From Thermofilaceae archaeon (GTDB taxonomy: Archaea > Thermoproteota > Thermoprotei > Thermofilales > Thermofilaceae): a DNA stretch of 64,000 bases. Below, piece by piece: positions 33,798-41,849 of this stretch. The stretch's first letter is position 1, and each line of letters begins with the position of its first letter. The notes beneath the pieces are model-generated. The model saw nothing but the letters and a program-made list of their open reading frames with translations. It was not told where the DNA came from and ran no database searches. Location: NCBI GenBank assembly GCA_038731975.1, contig JAVYQJ010000005.1:1-64000 (forward strand). Direction: 5' to 3'. Made by a program: the position numbers and the translations under genes.

Positions 33798-34259
33798 GGT
33801 GGCTGGAGAACCTATTCCCACACCCATGGCAAGCGCCTCCTCCCTCGTAGAGGCGCCAACGTCGATGAAGAGGTCCTCCACAGTGATCTCCCTCGGCTGG
33901 GCCCCAGCCTGCAGGTGGGGCGGGGTCGAGCCCACCACTCCTTCAACTTCCCCCTTCCGCCCCATGACGACGACCTCATGGCCTTGCGAGGCGCTCGCGC
34001 TCACACCGCCGAGAGCGGTCACCCGCAGGAAGCCGGTGTCCTCGACGTGCCTCACTAGGAAGCCGACTTCGTCCATGTGGGCTGCCACAACCATCAGCGG
34101 CCTACCCTCCCCGAACGTAACGTAGGGGTTACCCCGGGGGTCGGTAGCTGGCTCAAGCCCCAGCTTACCCAGCTCCTCGGCGATGAGCTTCCTCACCTGG
34201 CTCTCGAAGCCCGACGGTCCCAGCGCAGCTGATAGCTTGGAGAGGAGGGTCGTGTTCAC
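33795..34259 (-). pseudogene. M42-family aminopeptidase, truncated at a rearrangement junction
   Basis: 154 residues match the N-terminal part of M42 (FrvX/tetrahedral) aminopeptidases: LSKLSAALGPSGFESQVRKLIAEEL, PLMVVAAHMDEVGFLVRHVED (metal His and Asp), VGSTPPHL and EDLFIDVGASTREEALAMGVGIGSPAT. A family member has about 350 residues; the C-terminal half with the remaining catalytic and metal residues is missing. The break falls where the duplicated hydrolase fragment starts, and the stop TGA is supplied by that foreign sequence. The promoter (CATAAAAACC, 26 bases before GTG 34259) is intact, so an inactive fragment may still be made. Confidence 0.85.
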
Positions 34260-34309
34260 GCGACCCAGTAGAACCTAGGGTTTTTATGCGCGCGCGTTAA
34301 GCGAGCACG

Positions 34310-34359
34310 GTGATGAGCTCAGCTACCTGCCGATCAGTGAGGGTTCCCGGCCTTACTGA
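34310..34359 (+). ncRNA. Possible C/D box small RNA
   Basis: A perfect box C (GTGATGA, 34310-34316) and box D (CTGA, 34356-34359) are 50 bases apart. Weaker candidates lie inside: D' (CTGC, 34327-34330) and C' (GTGAGGG, 34337-34343). TTTTTATG is centred 26 bases upstream, but the same element explains the divergent peptidase promoter. The boxes could arise by chance and no rRNA target was identified. Confidence 0.25.
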
Positions 34360-34382
34360 GGGGGTCACACCCGTCAACTTCC

Positions 34383-35834
34383 TCAACCGCTAACGCGTGG
34401 GGGCTCGGTGAGGTGCATCAGGTAGTCCGGTATCTCCTTGCCCCTCGCGATCTCCCGGAACACGAGGGCGCTAGGTCTCGCGTACCTGCGCTTGGTCGCG
34501 AAGTCGACGTGGAAGAGGCCGAACCTCATCCTGTAGCCCTGCGCCCACTCGAGGTTGTCGAAGAGGTTCCAGTGGAAGTAGCCTCTAACGTCAACCCCCT
34601 CTGACGCGGCGCGGTGGACCTGGTACAGGTGGGAGACGATGAAGTGCGACCTTAACCTGTCGCTCGCGTCGGCGATGCCGTTCTCGGTGACGTAAATGGG
34701 GAGCCGGTACCTCTTCCAGAGCCTGATGAGCACCTCGTAGAGGCCCTCCGGGTAAACCTCCCAGCCGAAGTCGCTCGCCGGGCGCCCAGCCTTCGATGAA
34801 CCGCCCGGCGGGCAGGAGTAGCCGTAGCCGGAAAGCACGGTGTAGCCGCCTGGAACCTTCCTAACGACGCTCCTCGTGTAGTAGTTCAACCCCACCCAGT
34901 CGAGCCGGCCCCTCAAGTCGTCCCTCACGCCCCCCGCGAGAACCCCCTTGACGGCAGCCTCGTACGGCCAGATGTTGCGCTCGAACCCGGCGTCGGCTGC
35001 CTCCCTATCCTCCTCCGTCAGCGGGGTCCAAGCGGCGACGGACTCGACGATCCCTACGGGCTTCTTCGAGAAGGTCTTTACGGCGTCGTAGGCCCGGGCG
35101 TGAGCCTCGGCCAAGTGCTTCCTCGCAACCTCGTAGCACTTCAAGTCGAGGTAGCCGGGCGGGAAGCCGCTCCTCACGCTCACGTAGCCCAGCATCGCCA
35201 CCACCTCCGGCTCGTTCATCGTGTACCACGCGTCCACGAGGTCGTCGAACACGCTCGCAGCGAACGCGGCGAACTTCGCGAACTCGACCACCGTCCTCTC
35301 GTCGAGCCAACCGGAGGGAGCCCGGTCGGGCCCCAACTTCCTGACCTTCACGGGGTCGTGAAGCCAGACGGGGATCGACCAGTGGAAGAGGTTGGCTATC
35401 AGGAACCCTCCGCGCCCCTTCCAGTCCTCAAAGATCTCCCTGTACCGCTTCACAGCACCCATGTCCGCCAGCTTCTCGAGCCTCCTCACGTGCTCCTGAT
35501 CTACGTTGACGGCCACCAAGCCATCCCTGCTCCGCTCGACGGGAACCTCGACCTCGAAAGTCGGTTTGGGGAAGATCCGCGCCCACTCAATCGTGAACCA
35601 CGCAGCGTCCATCCCCAGCCAGACAGCCCTCTCGTTATCCTCCCTGAAGAGGTGCCAGTAGCCGGGGCCGTCCTCCGGCCGGTCCCCGCTCACGATGCCC
35701 GCGGCGATGTTCTCCGGGTCGTGAAGCCAGAGGACCCAGTCGCTGACGAACTCGGGGCCGGGGAGGCCCATCTCGTGCTGGACGCCGACCGTGCTGAACC
35801 CGAACCTGAAGCCCCTATCGAACTTGCAGCCCAT
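34383..35834 (-). CDS. Glycoside hydrolase family 1 beta-glycosidase
   Basis: This 483-residue enzyme is like the Sulfolobus and Pyrococcus beta-glycosidases. The acid/base Glu is in YTMNEPEVVAML, the nucleophile Glu in IYVTENGIADAS, and substrate-binding residues in FHWSIPVWLHDP and GYFHWNLFDNLEWAQGYRMRFGLFHVDF. It removes beta-linked glucose or galactose from oligosaccharides in the cytoplasm. The start is ATG 35834, 20 bases after the coiled-coil gene's stop on the same strand. It sits in the 5.6-kb segment between the two inverted CRISPR loci. Confidence 0.95.
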   Translation of the reverse strand: MGCKFDRGFRFGFSTVGVQHEMGLPGPEFVSDWVLWLHDPENIAAGIVSGDRPEDGPGYWHLFREDNERAVWLGMDAAWFTIEWARIFPKPTFEVEVPVERSRDGLVAVNVDQEHVRRLEKLADMGAVKRYREIFEDWKGRGGFLIANLFHWSIPVWLHDPVKVRKLGPDRAPSGWLDERTVVEFAKFAAFAASVFDDLVDAWYTMNEPEVVAMLGYVSVRSGFPPGYLDLKCYEVARKHLAEAHARAYDAVKTFSKKPVGIVESVAAWTPLTEEDREAADAGFERNIWPYEAAVKGVLAGGVRDDLRGRLDWVGLNYYTRSVVRKVPGGYTVLSGYGYSCPPGGSSKAGRPASDFGWEVYPEGLYEVLIRLWKRYRLPIYVTENGIADASDRLRSHFIVSHLYQVHRAASEGVDVRGYFHWNLFDNLEWAQGYRMRFGLFHVDFATKRRYARPSALVFREIARGKEIPDYLMHLTEPPRVSG

Positions 35835-35854
35835 GTGGGCCCTCGCTACTGCGG

Positions 35855-36520
35855 TTATTTCTGCTTACCGCCCCTCAGGCGCTCCGCGATCTCAGCCGCC
35901 CTGATGAAAAGCCTGATCCTCTCGATCTCCTGCCGTAAGTCTTGGAGCTCCGAGGCTTTAGCAGCGTACGTGGACTTCAGCTGCTCCAGCTGCTTCTTCA
36001 ACGCAGCCCTCCGCCTCCTCAACCTCACAAGCTCCTCCTGCAGCTCCGCGATGCGCAGCTTCAGCTTCTCCCTCTCAGTCCTCTCCTCCAGCCTCCTCCT
36101 GCTAGCCTCGCTTATGCTCGCCTCAACGGCCTTGAGCCGGCTCTCCAGCGCAGCGTACTCCCTCATCTTCGACCTGAGCTCCTCCTGCCTCGGCTCACCC
36201 CTATCGATCCTATCGAGCAGCTCCCTGATCTCTCGGCGCAGGCTGGTAACCCTCTCCTGAAGGCTTCTCCTCTCCTCCCAGAGCTTTTTCACGTCAACTC
36301 CCCCCTCCTCCCGCACAGCGGCCATCCTCCCCTTAAGCTCGCGCAGCTCCGCCTCAAGCCTCGCGATATCCTCGCGGAGCTTCCTCCTCTCCTCGCTCAA
36401 GGCATCTATCTTCGCCTTCAGCTCCCCAACCTCCCCCACGGCCTTCCTCATCTTCGAGTCCAGCTCAGCCAACCTCCTCCTCAGCTGCGCTGGGTCAGAC
36501 TCCACGGCGTAGCGGGCCAT
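35855..36520 (-). CDS. Coiled-coil protein, unknown function
   Basis: The protein is about 221 residues of almost uninterrupted charged heptad sequence (LRRRLAELDSKMRKAVGEVG..., REIRELLDRIDRG, LQDLRQEIERIRLF), so a long coiled coil of roughly 180 residues. One break near residues 115-130 (DRGEPRQEEL) could be a hinge. Similar proteins in archaea are annotated as phosphoserine phosphatase-like or coiled-coil proteins (COG1340 type), but nothing here proves a role. I prefer ATG 36520, since the preceding 16 in-frame residues do not continue the coil. It may be co-transcribed with the GH1 gene. Confidence 0.6.
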   Translation of the reverse strand: MARYAVESDPAQLRRRLAELDSKMRKAVGEVGELKAKIDALSEERRKLREDIARLEAELRELKGRMAAVREEGGVDVKKLWEERRSLQERVTSLRREIRELLDRIDRGEPRQEELRSKMREYAALESRLKAVEASISEASRRRLEERTEREKLKLRIAELQEELVRLRRRRAALKKQLEQLKSTYAAKASELQDLRQEIERIRLFIRAAEIAERLRGGKQK

Positions 36521-36741
36521 TTCTAGCCTAAAATTGGTATCCCAGCTCTTTAACCTCGAACCCTCCATCCGCGTCGAGTGCGCCGAGCTGCGGCGGTTCA
36601 GCCGGGACAGCTGTGCCGCGCGGCTTGGAGCTGGTGAACCCCGGAGCGCTGCTCTCGCTTAACGGTGAAGTTTATAGAGTATATAGATGTAAATAGAGAA
36701 TAGTTCTTATATACCTGATTGTAGTAAACATAGGTTTAAGC

Positions 36742-38013
36742 ATGCTGCCCCTAGTCCCAGTGTCGGTCGACATCCAGTTCGTGTTCAAGGTCGCTCTCAG
36801 CTTCCTATCGGGAGCGCTGATAGGGTTGGAGAGGGAGAGAGCGAAATCCCACGAGGCGCCGGGAGTCAGAAGCGTCGGCTTCCTCTCCGTGCTCGGCTGC
36901 CTGTCCGCAGCTCTCCCCGGTAGCGTGGCAACCGAACCGTGGCTCCCGCTGCTGGCTTCAGCCTCTCTCGCGGCCATGGTTGTCTCAGTCGTTGGCGTCT
37001 ACACTTACCGGAAGCTGGTGATCAGCGGGGAGAGCGGGATCACAACCCCCCTCGCGCTGGCTGTCGCCTACTCCTCCGGCCTGCTGATCGGCTCCGGGAT
37101 GCTCGTCGAAGGGGTGGCCCTCTGCTTCATGGCGAGCCTGGCGCTGGCCGCGAAGCTGAGCATTGAGAGGGTCGTCAGGGGCGTCACCTACAGGGAGCTC
37201 CTCCCCCTCTTCGAGCTGGGCGTGATAGCCTTCCTGATCGGCCCCCTCCTGCCCTTCGAGCTGACCGACCCGTTCCTCAACGCCGTCAGCGTCGGCTCCC
37301 TCTACATATTCTTCGTCACGGTGCTGGTGATCTCCTACATAGGCTACGTTGCGGTCAGGCTGGGCGGCTCTCGGTCCATCGACTTCGTCTCCTTCTTCGG
37401 CGGGCTCGCCAACAGCGAGGCAACGGTCGTGAGCGCCTGCAGGCTGGGCGGTGAGGGGGCAGCTGTCAGGTCCTCCCTGCTGGCGAACGCGGCAATGCTG
37501 GCGAGAAACGCGGCTCTCGCAACCCTGCTATCGCACTTGTCGCGGAGGGTGGAGCTCAACCTCCTCGCAATCGGGCTGCTCGGCTACTCCCTCTCGATCC
37601 TCCTGGCCTACACGCTGTCAAAGCTCCTGCCGAGCCCGGGGGAGCTCAGCATCGAGGTTCCCCCATTGAGCTTCAGCCTGGCGGCGAGGGCTACAGCCCT
37701 CTTCGCGCTCTCATCGATGATCAGCGCGGCGGCCACGCTCGTGCTAGGCGCTCCCGGCGCGCTGCTCGCATCGGCTCTCAGCGGCTTCGCCAGCTCAGCG
37801 GCAGTGATCTTCACCTCGATGAGCTTGCTCGCTGGGAACTACGTCTCACCATCGACGGCGATCGTATCGGCGCTGATCGCCTCAGCGGCCGCCTCGATCA
37901 ACAAGGCCTTCTACGTGGCACCCATCAGCAAGAGGAGGGCCGTGAAGCTCATCCCAGTCAACCTCGCCGTAGCCACACCCCTCCTGGCCACCGCCATCCT
38001 GCTGCAGCTGTAG
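36742..38013 (+). CDS. MgtC/DUF4010-family membrane protein
   Basis: The protein has 423 residues and about twelve membrane segments. The N-terminus has the MgtC motif ALIGLERERAKSHEAPGVRSVGFLSVLG; the C-terminal part, with FFGGLANSEATVVS and SALSGFASSAAVIFT, matches DUF4010. Such proteins are linked to magnesium homeostasis or ion balance, but transport has not been shown. ATG 36742 follows CTTATATACC by about 30 bases. It is divergent from the coiled-coil gene. Confidence 0.85.
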   Translation: MLPLVPVSVDIQFVFKVALSFLSGALIGLERERAKSHEAPGVRSVGFLSVLGCLSAALPGSVATEPWLPLLASASLAAMVVSVVGVYTYRKLVISGESGITTPLALAVAYSSGLLIGSGMLVEGVALCFMASLALAAKLSIERVVRGVTYRELLPLFELGVIAFLIGPLLPFELTDPFLNAVSVGSLYIFFVTVLVISYIGYVAVRLGGSRSIDFVSFFGGLANSEATVVSACRLGGEGAAVRSSLLANAAMLARNAALATLLSHLSRRVELNLLAIGLLGYSLSILLAYTLSKLLPSPGELSIEVPPLSFSLAARATALFALSSMISAAATLVLGAPGALLASALSGFASSAAVIFTSMSLLAGNYVSPSTAIVSALIASAAASINKAFYVAPISKRRAVKLIPVNLAVATPLLATAILLQL

Positions 38014-38098
38014 AAGCCCCTCCCCGATCGAGGCGGTGAACCTGGCCTGAGGCCGGGCGCGGGAAAACAGCTTAATACGATCGCTCGGACGGGGCACC

Positions 38099-39526
38099 GT
38101 GGGTAGGGCGGTCATCCTGCTCTCCGCCTTCATCGCCGCGTACGCGGGGCTGTCGCTCGGCCTGCTGCAGCTCGAGTCGGGGGTCGAAGAGCGGAGGGGC
38201 TACATCTTCGTCGACGGAGTCCCCGTCTACTACGCGGAGTGGAGCCCGAAGAGCGGCTCCACCAAAGGCGTTGCAGTGCTGCTCCACGGGCTCGGCGGGA
38301 GCCTCGAGATGATGAAGTGGCTCGGCGTGGAGCTGGCCAGGAACGGCTACAGGGCCATCGCCTACGACAACCTGGGCCACGGGAGGAGCGGCTCGAGGAT
38401 CGCTGCCTTCAACGGCACCGCGGCTTTCCCCGTCTACCAAAGGCTGCTGGAGTCGCTCGGGGTGCGGGACGAGGAGGTCACGCTGGTCGGCCACAGCATG
38501 GGCGGCTTCTTCGCGCAGGAGTTCGCGGAGAGGGATCCGAGGGTGGTGAGGGTCATCGTCGTAGCGTCCAGGCCGTACCTCGACAAACCCATCGAGCGGG
38601 TCGCGGTCTTCGCCGCCCTCGACGAGATCTTCACCGTGACCAGCGCCGAAGGCTGGACGGTGGTAATCCTGCCCCACGACGACCACTTGACCGTGCTCTA
38701 CAACCCGGCGCTGGCGGACATAGTGCTGTCGAGGCTCGAGGGGGACGGCTACGAGAACCGCGCCCCGCAGCGCTTGACCCTAACGCTGGCGAGAAGCGCC
38801 TCCGCCCTAGCCGCTACGCTCGCGGCCGTCAGCCTGCTCGCCCCCCGCTTGAGGAAGCCTCAGGCGCAGCCCCCGGGCAGCCTGCCGCTGGCCAAGCTAG
38901 CCGCAGCCTTCGCCCTGGCCGCGCCGCTAGCCTTCCCGCTCTACCTACTCATGGCTCCAGCCGTATCGCTGATCGCCGCCTATGTCCTCGCCGTGCTCTA
39001 CACTCAGGCTCTCGCCTTAACCCTGGTCCAGCGGCCCCAGCCACGCTTCAGCCCAGCGCTGGTAAGGGGCCTGCCGAGGCTGGCAGCCTCAAGCTCCGCG
39101 CTGGCGCTGATCGTCTACGCCGGCCTGCACGAGGCCCTCCAACCCTTCTTCAACGTGGAGCCGAGCCCGCAGAGAGCCCCCCTCATGGCCGCGATCCTAG
39201 CCCTCTCGCTTCTACCGTGCACCACCTTCGAGCCGCTCGCGAGGCTCAAGCTGGCCAACCTACCACCGCTGCGCGGGCTAGCGGTCGTCATCGCCCTCCG
39301 GGCGGCCAGCTTCCTCTCCGCCTACGCCACCGCGAGGCTGCTACTGGGGCCGCACGGCCTCTCCGGATACCTGCTGATCGTAACCTTCGTGAGCCTCACC
39401 CTACTACTACCCCTCGACGCTGCAGCCCAAGTGTGGCTCCACCGCACCAAATCCTGGACCGAGAACGCAGCCTGGCTCGCAGCCGTCCACAGCGCACTCC
39501 TCGCAGCCGTAACCCCCCTAACATAG
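38099..39526 (+). CDS. Alpha/beta hydrolase with C-terminal membrane domain
   Basis: The protein has 475 residues. An N-terminal hydrophobic helix is followed by an alpha/beta hydrolase domain: oxyanion loop VLLHGLGGSLEMM, nucleophile elbow LVGHSMGGFFAQEF (Ser), and a distal LPHDDHLTVLYN that may supply His. About seven membrane segments fill residues 235-475. It probably acts as an esterase or lipase on membrane-associated substrates. TATA-like TTAATA at 38073 gives a leaderless GTG 38099. The stop is 143 bases from array 2. Its last 49 codons are duplicated beyond array 1. Confidence 0.78.
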   Translation: MGRAVILLSAFIAAYAGLSLGLLQLESGVEERRGYIFVDGVPVYYAEWSPKSGSTKGVAVLLHGLGGSLEMMKWLGVELARNGYRAIAYDNLGHGRSGSRIAAFNGTAAFPVYQRLLESLGVRDEEVTLVGHSMGGFFAQEFAERDPRVVRVIVVASRPYLDKPIERVAVFAALDEIFTVTSAEGWTVVILPHDDHLTVLYNPALADIVLSRLEGDGYENRAPQRLTLTLARSASALAATLAAVSLLAPRLRKPQAQPPGSLPLAKLAAAFALAAPLAFPLYLLMAPAVSLIAAYVLAVLYTQALALTLVQRPQPRFSPALVRGLPRLAASSSALALIVYAGLHEALQPFFNVEPSPQRAPLMAAILALSLLPCTTFEPLARLKLANLPPLRGLAVVIALRAASFLSAYATARLLLGPHGLSGYLLIVTFVSLTLLLPLDAAAQVWLHRTKSWTENAAWLAAVHSALLAAVTPLT

Positions 39527-39669
39527 AAGCGCCTTCCAATCCCTTCCAAGATACTTCGAGCTGACAGTCAGCTTAGCGGACAACGTGGGGGTGAGTACAC
39601 TTTCTTCTCTTCTAACTGCCTCACCGGGAGATAGCGCGCTGGCGGGAGATAGAGGCTGAAAGCGCGGAC
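39527..39669. repeat. Array 2 distal flank (partner of 33502-33645)
   Basis: This flank between the hydrolase stop and the last repeat of array 2 matches the inverted copy beyond array 1 at about 80%. It may carry a decayed terminal repeat (TCTTCTAACTGCCTCACC near 39606). No gene is seen. Confidence 0.7.
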
Positions 39670-40339
39670 CTTTCAATTCTTTCCTAGCTGCTCCACGGGA
39701 ATAAGACCCCTGGCCCCCGGGAGATGGTGCTAACCAGGGCTTACAAGATCCCGCTGCCCCTTTCAATTCTTTCCTAGCTGTCCCGGTTATAGTGATTATA
39801 AAGTAGTAGCGTATGAGCTAGAGAGGAGACTTTCAATTCTTTCCTAGCTGCTTCTCCCGTATTCCACACACTGGGTGGACAGTGTGATCAATGTGGCTCG
39901 CTTTCAATTCTTTCCCTAGCTGCCTCGTGCGGATCTCGCACCAGCTGCCCCCCGAAGATCTCTTCGCTTTCAATTCTTTCCTAGCTGCTCCTAGTCTCCA
40001 ATCTCGAGAGGCCCCCCGACGGGGGGCACGGGATCGCCTTTGCCTTTCAATTCTTTCCCAGCTGCTTCCTTCATGTTTACGCTTGGAGGGTCTAGTTCCA
40101 CGAGCAGCTTCTTTCAATTCTTTCCTAGCTGCCTCGGATGATGGGGAGCAGCTCTGCGGCGGCGACGATGAGGGTGACTTTCAATTCTTTCCTAGCTGCC
40201 TCGAGATATGTTGTAGAAAGTGCGGCACACAGCTAACGTATAAACTTTCAATTCTTTCCTAGCTGCTTCTTGAAAGAGAGGGCACAGCAGTTGAGGCAGA
40301 CTGCAGAACAGCAGCTTTCAATTCTTTCCTAGCTGCTTC
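39670..40339 (-). CRISPR. CRISPR array 2, 10 repeats, opposite orientation to array 1
   Basis: Ten repeats begin CTTTCAATTCTTTCC on the plus strand (39670, 39760, 39830, 39901, 39967, 40044, 40111, 40178, 40245, 40315), so the array reads leftward from its leader at 40340. The repeat is the same as in array 1 except at its 5' end, where GAAG, GAGG and GGAG all occur. Repeat 4 (39901) carries a one-base insertion. Spacers are about 40-65 bases and none looked the same as an array 1 spacer. Confidence 0.97.
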
Positions 40340-40943
40340 CGTGGGGGTTTTTCGTGTGGTGGTTTTTAAGGTTTGTCTTCTTGAACCTTTGAGCATTGTT
40401 TTCCGCGGGGTGCGGCGTTCAGCGCGCATCTGTGGATTCGGGGAAAGGGAATCTAGTTCCCCGGGTTAATCGGGGAATAGAGAAACTTTCCGCGGAAAAA
40501 CCGTTCACCTTAAATCCAAATTCAAAAAACGGGAAACGAGGTTCCCGCTGGAAAGAGGGTGGACTCTGCTTCCGGTATGCAGTGTCTGGATTCTGTGGCG
40601 CGCTCGAGTGGCCTAGTTGGTTTCCGTTTTCGCGCGCTTTTCAGGGGTAACGCTTTGAGCCGGCATGCGCAGCGGTTGGAGGCTTTTGGCTGGTCTGGCC
40701 CGCGGCCGTAGGACGGAGGTGGGTGGGATTCGGGCGTTGAGCGGGCGTGGCCGTGAGGGTGGGGATCGAGAGGGCCTCGGCAGCTGTTGATACCGGGCGC
40801 CCGCCGACAGCTGCTAAGAGGCTGCTTGCAGAGTGCAAAGCACCGCTGAGGATGCGGAATCACATAGGCGTTAGCTGGCGTTGCGTTTCCCCGCTCGTCG
40901 GCAGAGCGTGGTTCAGCTACGCGATGATAAGCTTGCTCTGTAC
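40340..40943 (-). promoter_or_regulatory. CRISPR array 2 leader and extended upstream copy
   Basis: This is the inverted copy of 31538-32137. The 220 bp next to the array are about 95% alike, including TTTCCGCGGAAA and the CCCCG/CGGGG palindromes. The distal 370 bp are about 80% alike. A TATA-like sequence sits about 30 bases before the first repeat (GTTTTTAAGG near 40367 on the plus strand). No gene is called here. Confidence 0.8.
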
Positions 40944-41230
40944 TGCGCTTGGAGGGTGGGGAGAGGGTTGTAGAGGTTCAAGTGGGGTTGAAGGAGAAGC
41001 GACTGAAACTGCTGGGGGTAGCGGCACATCCAATTCAAAAAGGGAACCGCAACGTTCACAGTCGGCCGATACAGGGGCCGGCGGTTAACCGCATAGATTC
41101 TCCCTTAGCAGCTGTAATTGAAGAATTAGAAGTAGTTTTCGAAGCGTCGAGCGGGATTTGAAGAGGTTTCACTATGAGTTCTGAAGCATTGTTTAATTTG
41201 AAATATTCCATTCCTCTCATGTTTTAAATT
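40944..41230. other. Stretch between CRISPR leader 2 and the ChrB-like gene, no confident gene
   Basis: A 70-residue open frame (TTG 40949 to 41161, plus strand) ends AAVIEELEVVFEASSGI and has reasonable codon use, but no family is recognised and no promoter fits, so it may be a gene remnant. The last 100 bases are AT-rich, unlike the surroundings. Confidence 0.3.
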
Positions 41231-41764
41231 TTATGTTTTCAGGTTTCTTAGGCATAGGGAGGTGAACTCTTCGAGGGCTTTCTCGCACTCCTTGAGCTTC
41301 TTTTCTACTTCGCTCCCCGCTTGTACTCCGATCCAGTCGGTGCTGCGCACCTGCTGGTACCACTTCTCCAGCGCTTCGAGGATTTCCTCCAGCTCTTCCG
41401 CCTCCTCCTGCGTCACGTTCCCCTTCTCGATGTTCTCCCTTATCTCGTTGAGGAACTCGTCGCACTCCTCGAGGATTTCCCTGTACTCTCTCTCCTTCAA
41501 TGCTGCGAGCACGCTCCGGAGCTGGAGGGCGTCTTCTCCGCCTGCTGCTCTACCCTCCAATACGATGGCGGTACCGTGCTCCCTGATTTCCCTTACCACT
41601 CCCTCTAGGGCTTCCCGTACCTCCCTGGTGTCGGGTAGCAGGCAGAGGGAGAGGCGCGGGTAGACTCCCCCCAACCCTCTCAGCTTCCTCCAGATTCGGA
41701 CTTTGAATCTTGACGGCTCTTCGGGGACTTCGTACAGGATGATGAGCAGCCTTCCCTCCCTCAT
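41231..41764 (-). CDS. ChrB N-terminal-like ferredoxin-fold protein with helical C-terminus
   Basis: The first 75 residues (RLLIILYEVPEEPSRFKVRIWRKLRGLGGVYPRLSLCLLPDT) match the ChrB N-terminal domain pattern, a ferredoxin-like fold also seen in Cas2 and PaaX-C relatives. The last 90 residues are charged helices. The role is unknown; ChrB proteins are chromate-linked regulators, and a nucleic-acid role is possible by fold. It lies 290 bases from the CRISPR array 2 leader, but nothing proves a CRISPR function. I chose ATG 41764 since an upstream in-frame start (41869) would overlap the divergent gene. Confidence 0.6.
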   Translation of the reverse strand: MREGRLLIILYEVPEEPSRFKVRIWRKLRGLGGVYPRLSLCLLPDTREVREALEGVVREIREHGTAIVLEGRAAGGEDALQLRSVLAALKEREYREILEECDEFLNEIRENIEKGNVTQEEAEELEEILEALEKWYQQVRSTDWIGVQAGSEVEKKLKECEKALEEFTSLCLRNLKT

Positions 41765-41830
41765 GGCGTGTGCTCTGCGGCCGCCCGGGTTAAGGGTTTG
41801 GCGGCTTGACGAAAGCTTTAAGTAGTGTTT

Positions 41831-41846
41831 TGTAACAGCCGTTACA
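41831..41846. promoter_or_regulatory. Palindrome between TATA box and start of the next gene
   Basis: TGTAACAGCCGTTACA has perfect 6-bp arms. It lies between the TATA-like CTTTAAG (41816-41822) and the GTG start at 41850, the position of a repressor site. The ChrB-like gene is transcribed divergently and may share it. Confidence 0.5.
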
Positions 41847-41849
41847 CCG

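Noticed and set aside
35100-36260. A 386-codon plus-strand frame antisense to the GH1 and coiled-coil genes
   Set aside because: Low-complexity Pro/Leu/Ser translation opposite two well-supported genes.
38239-39564. A 441-codon plus-strand frame overlapping the alpha/beta hydrolase
   Set aside because: It is an Arg/Pro-rich second frame in GC-rich DNA. The hydrolase frame has clear motifs and membrane segments.
39527-39669. Insertion-sequence ends flanking the CRISPR duplication
   Set aside because: No transposase frame or target-site duplication was seen at 31538, 33797, 39385 or 40943.
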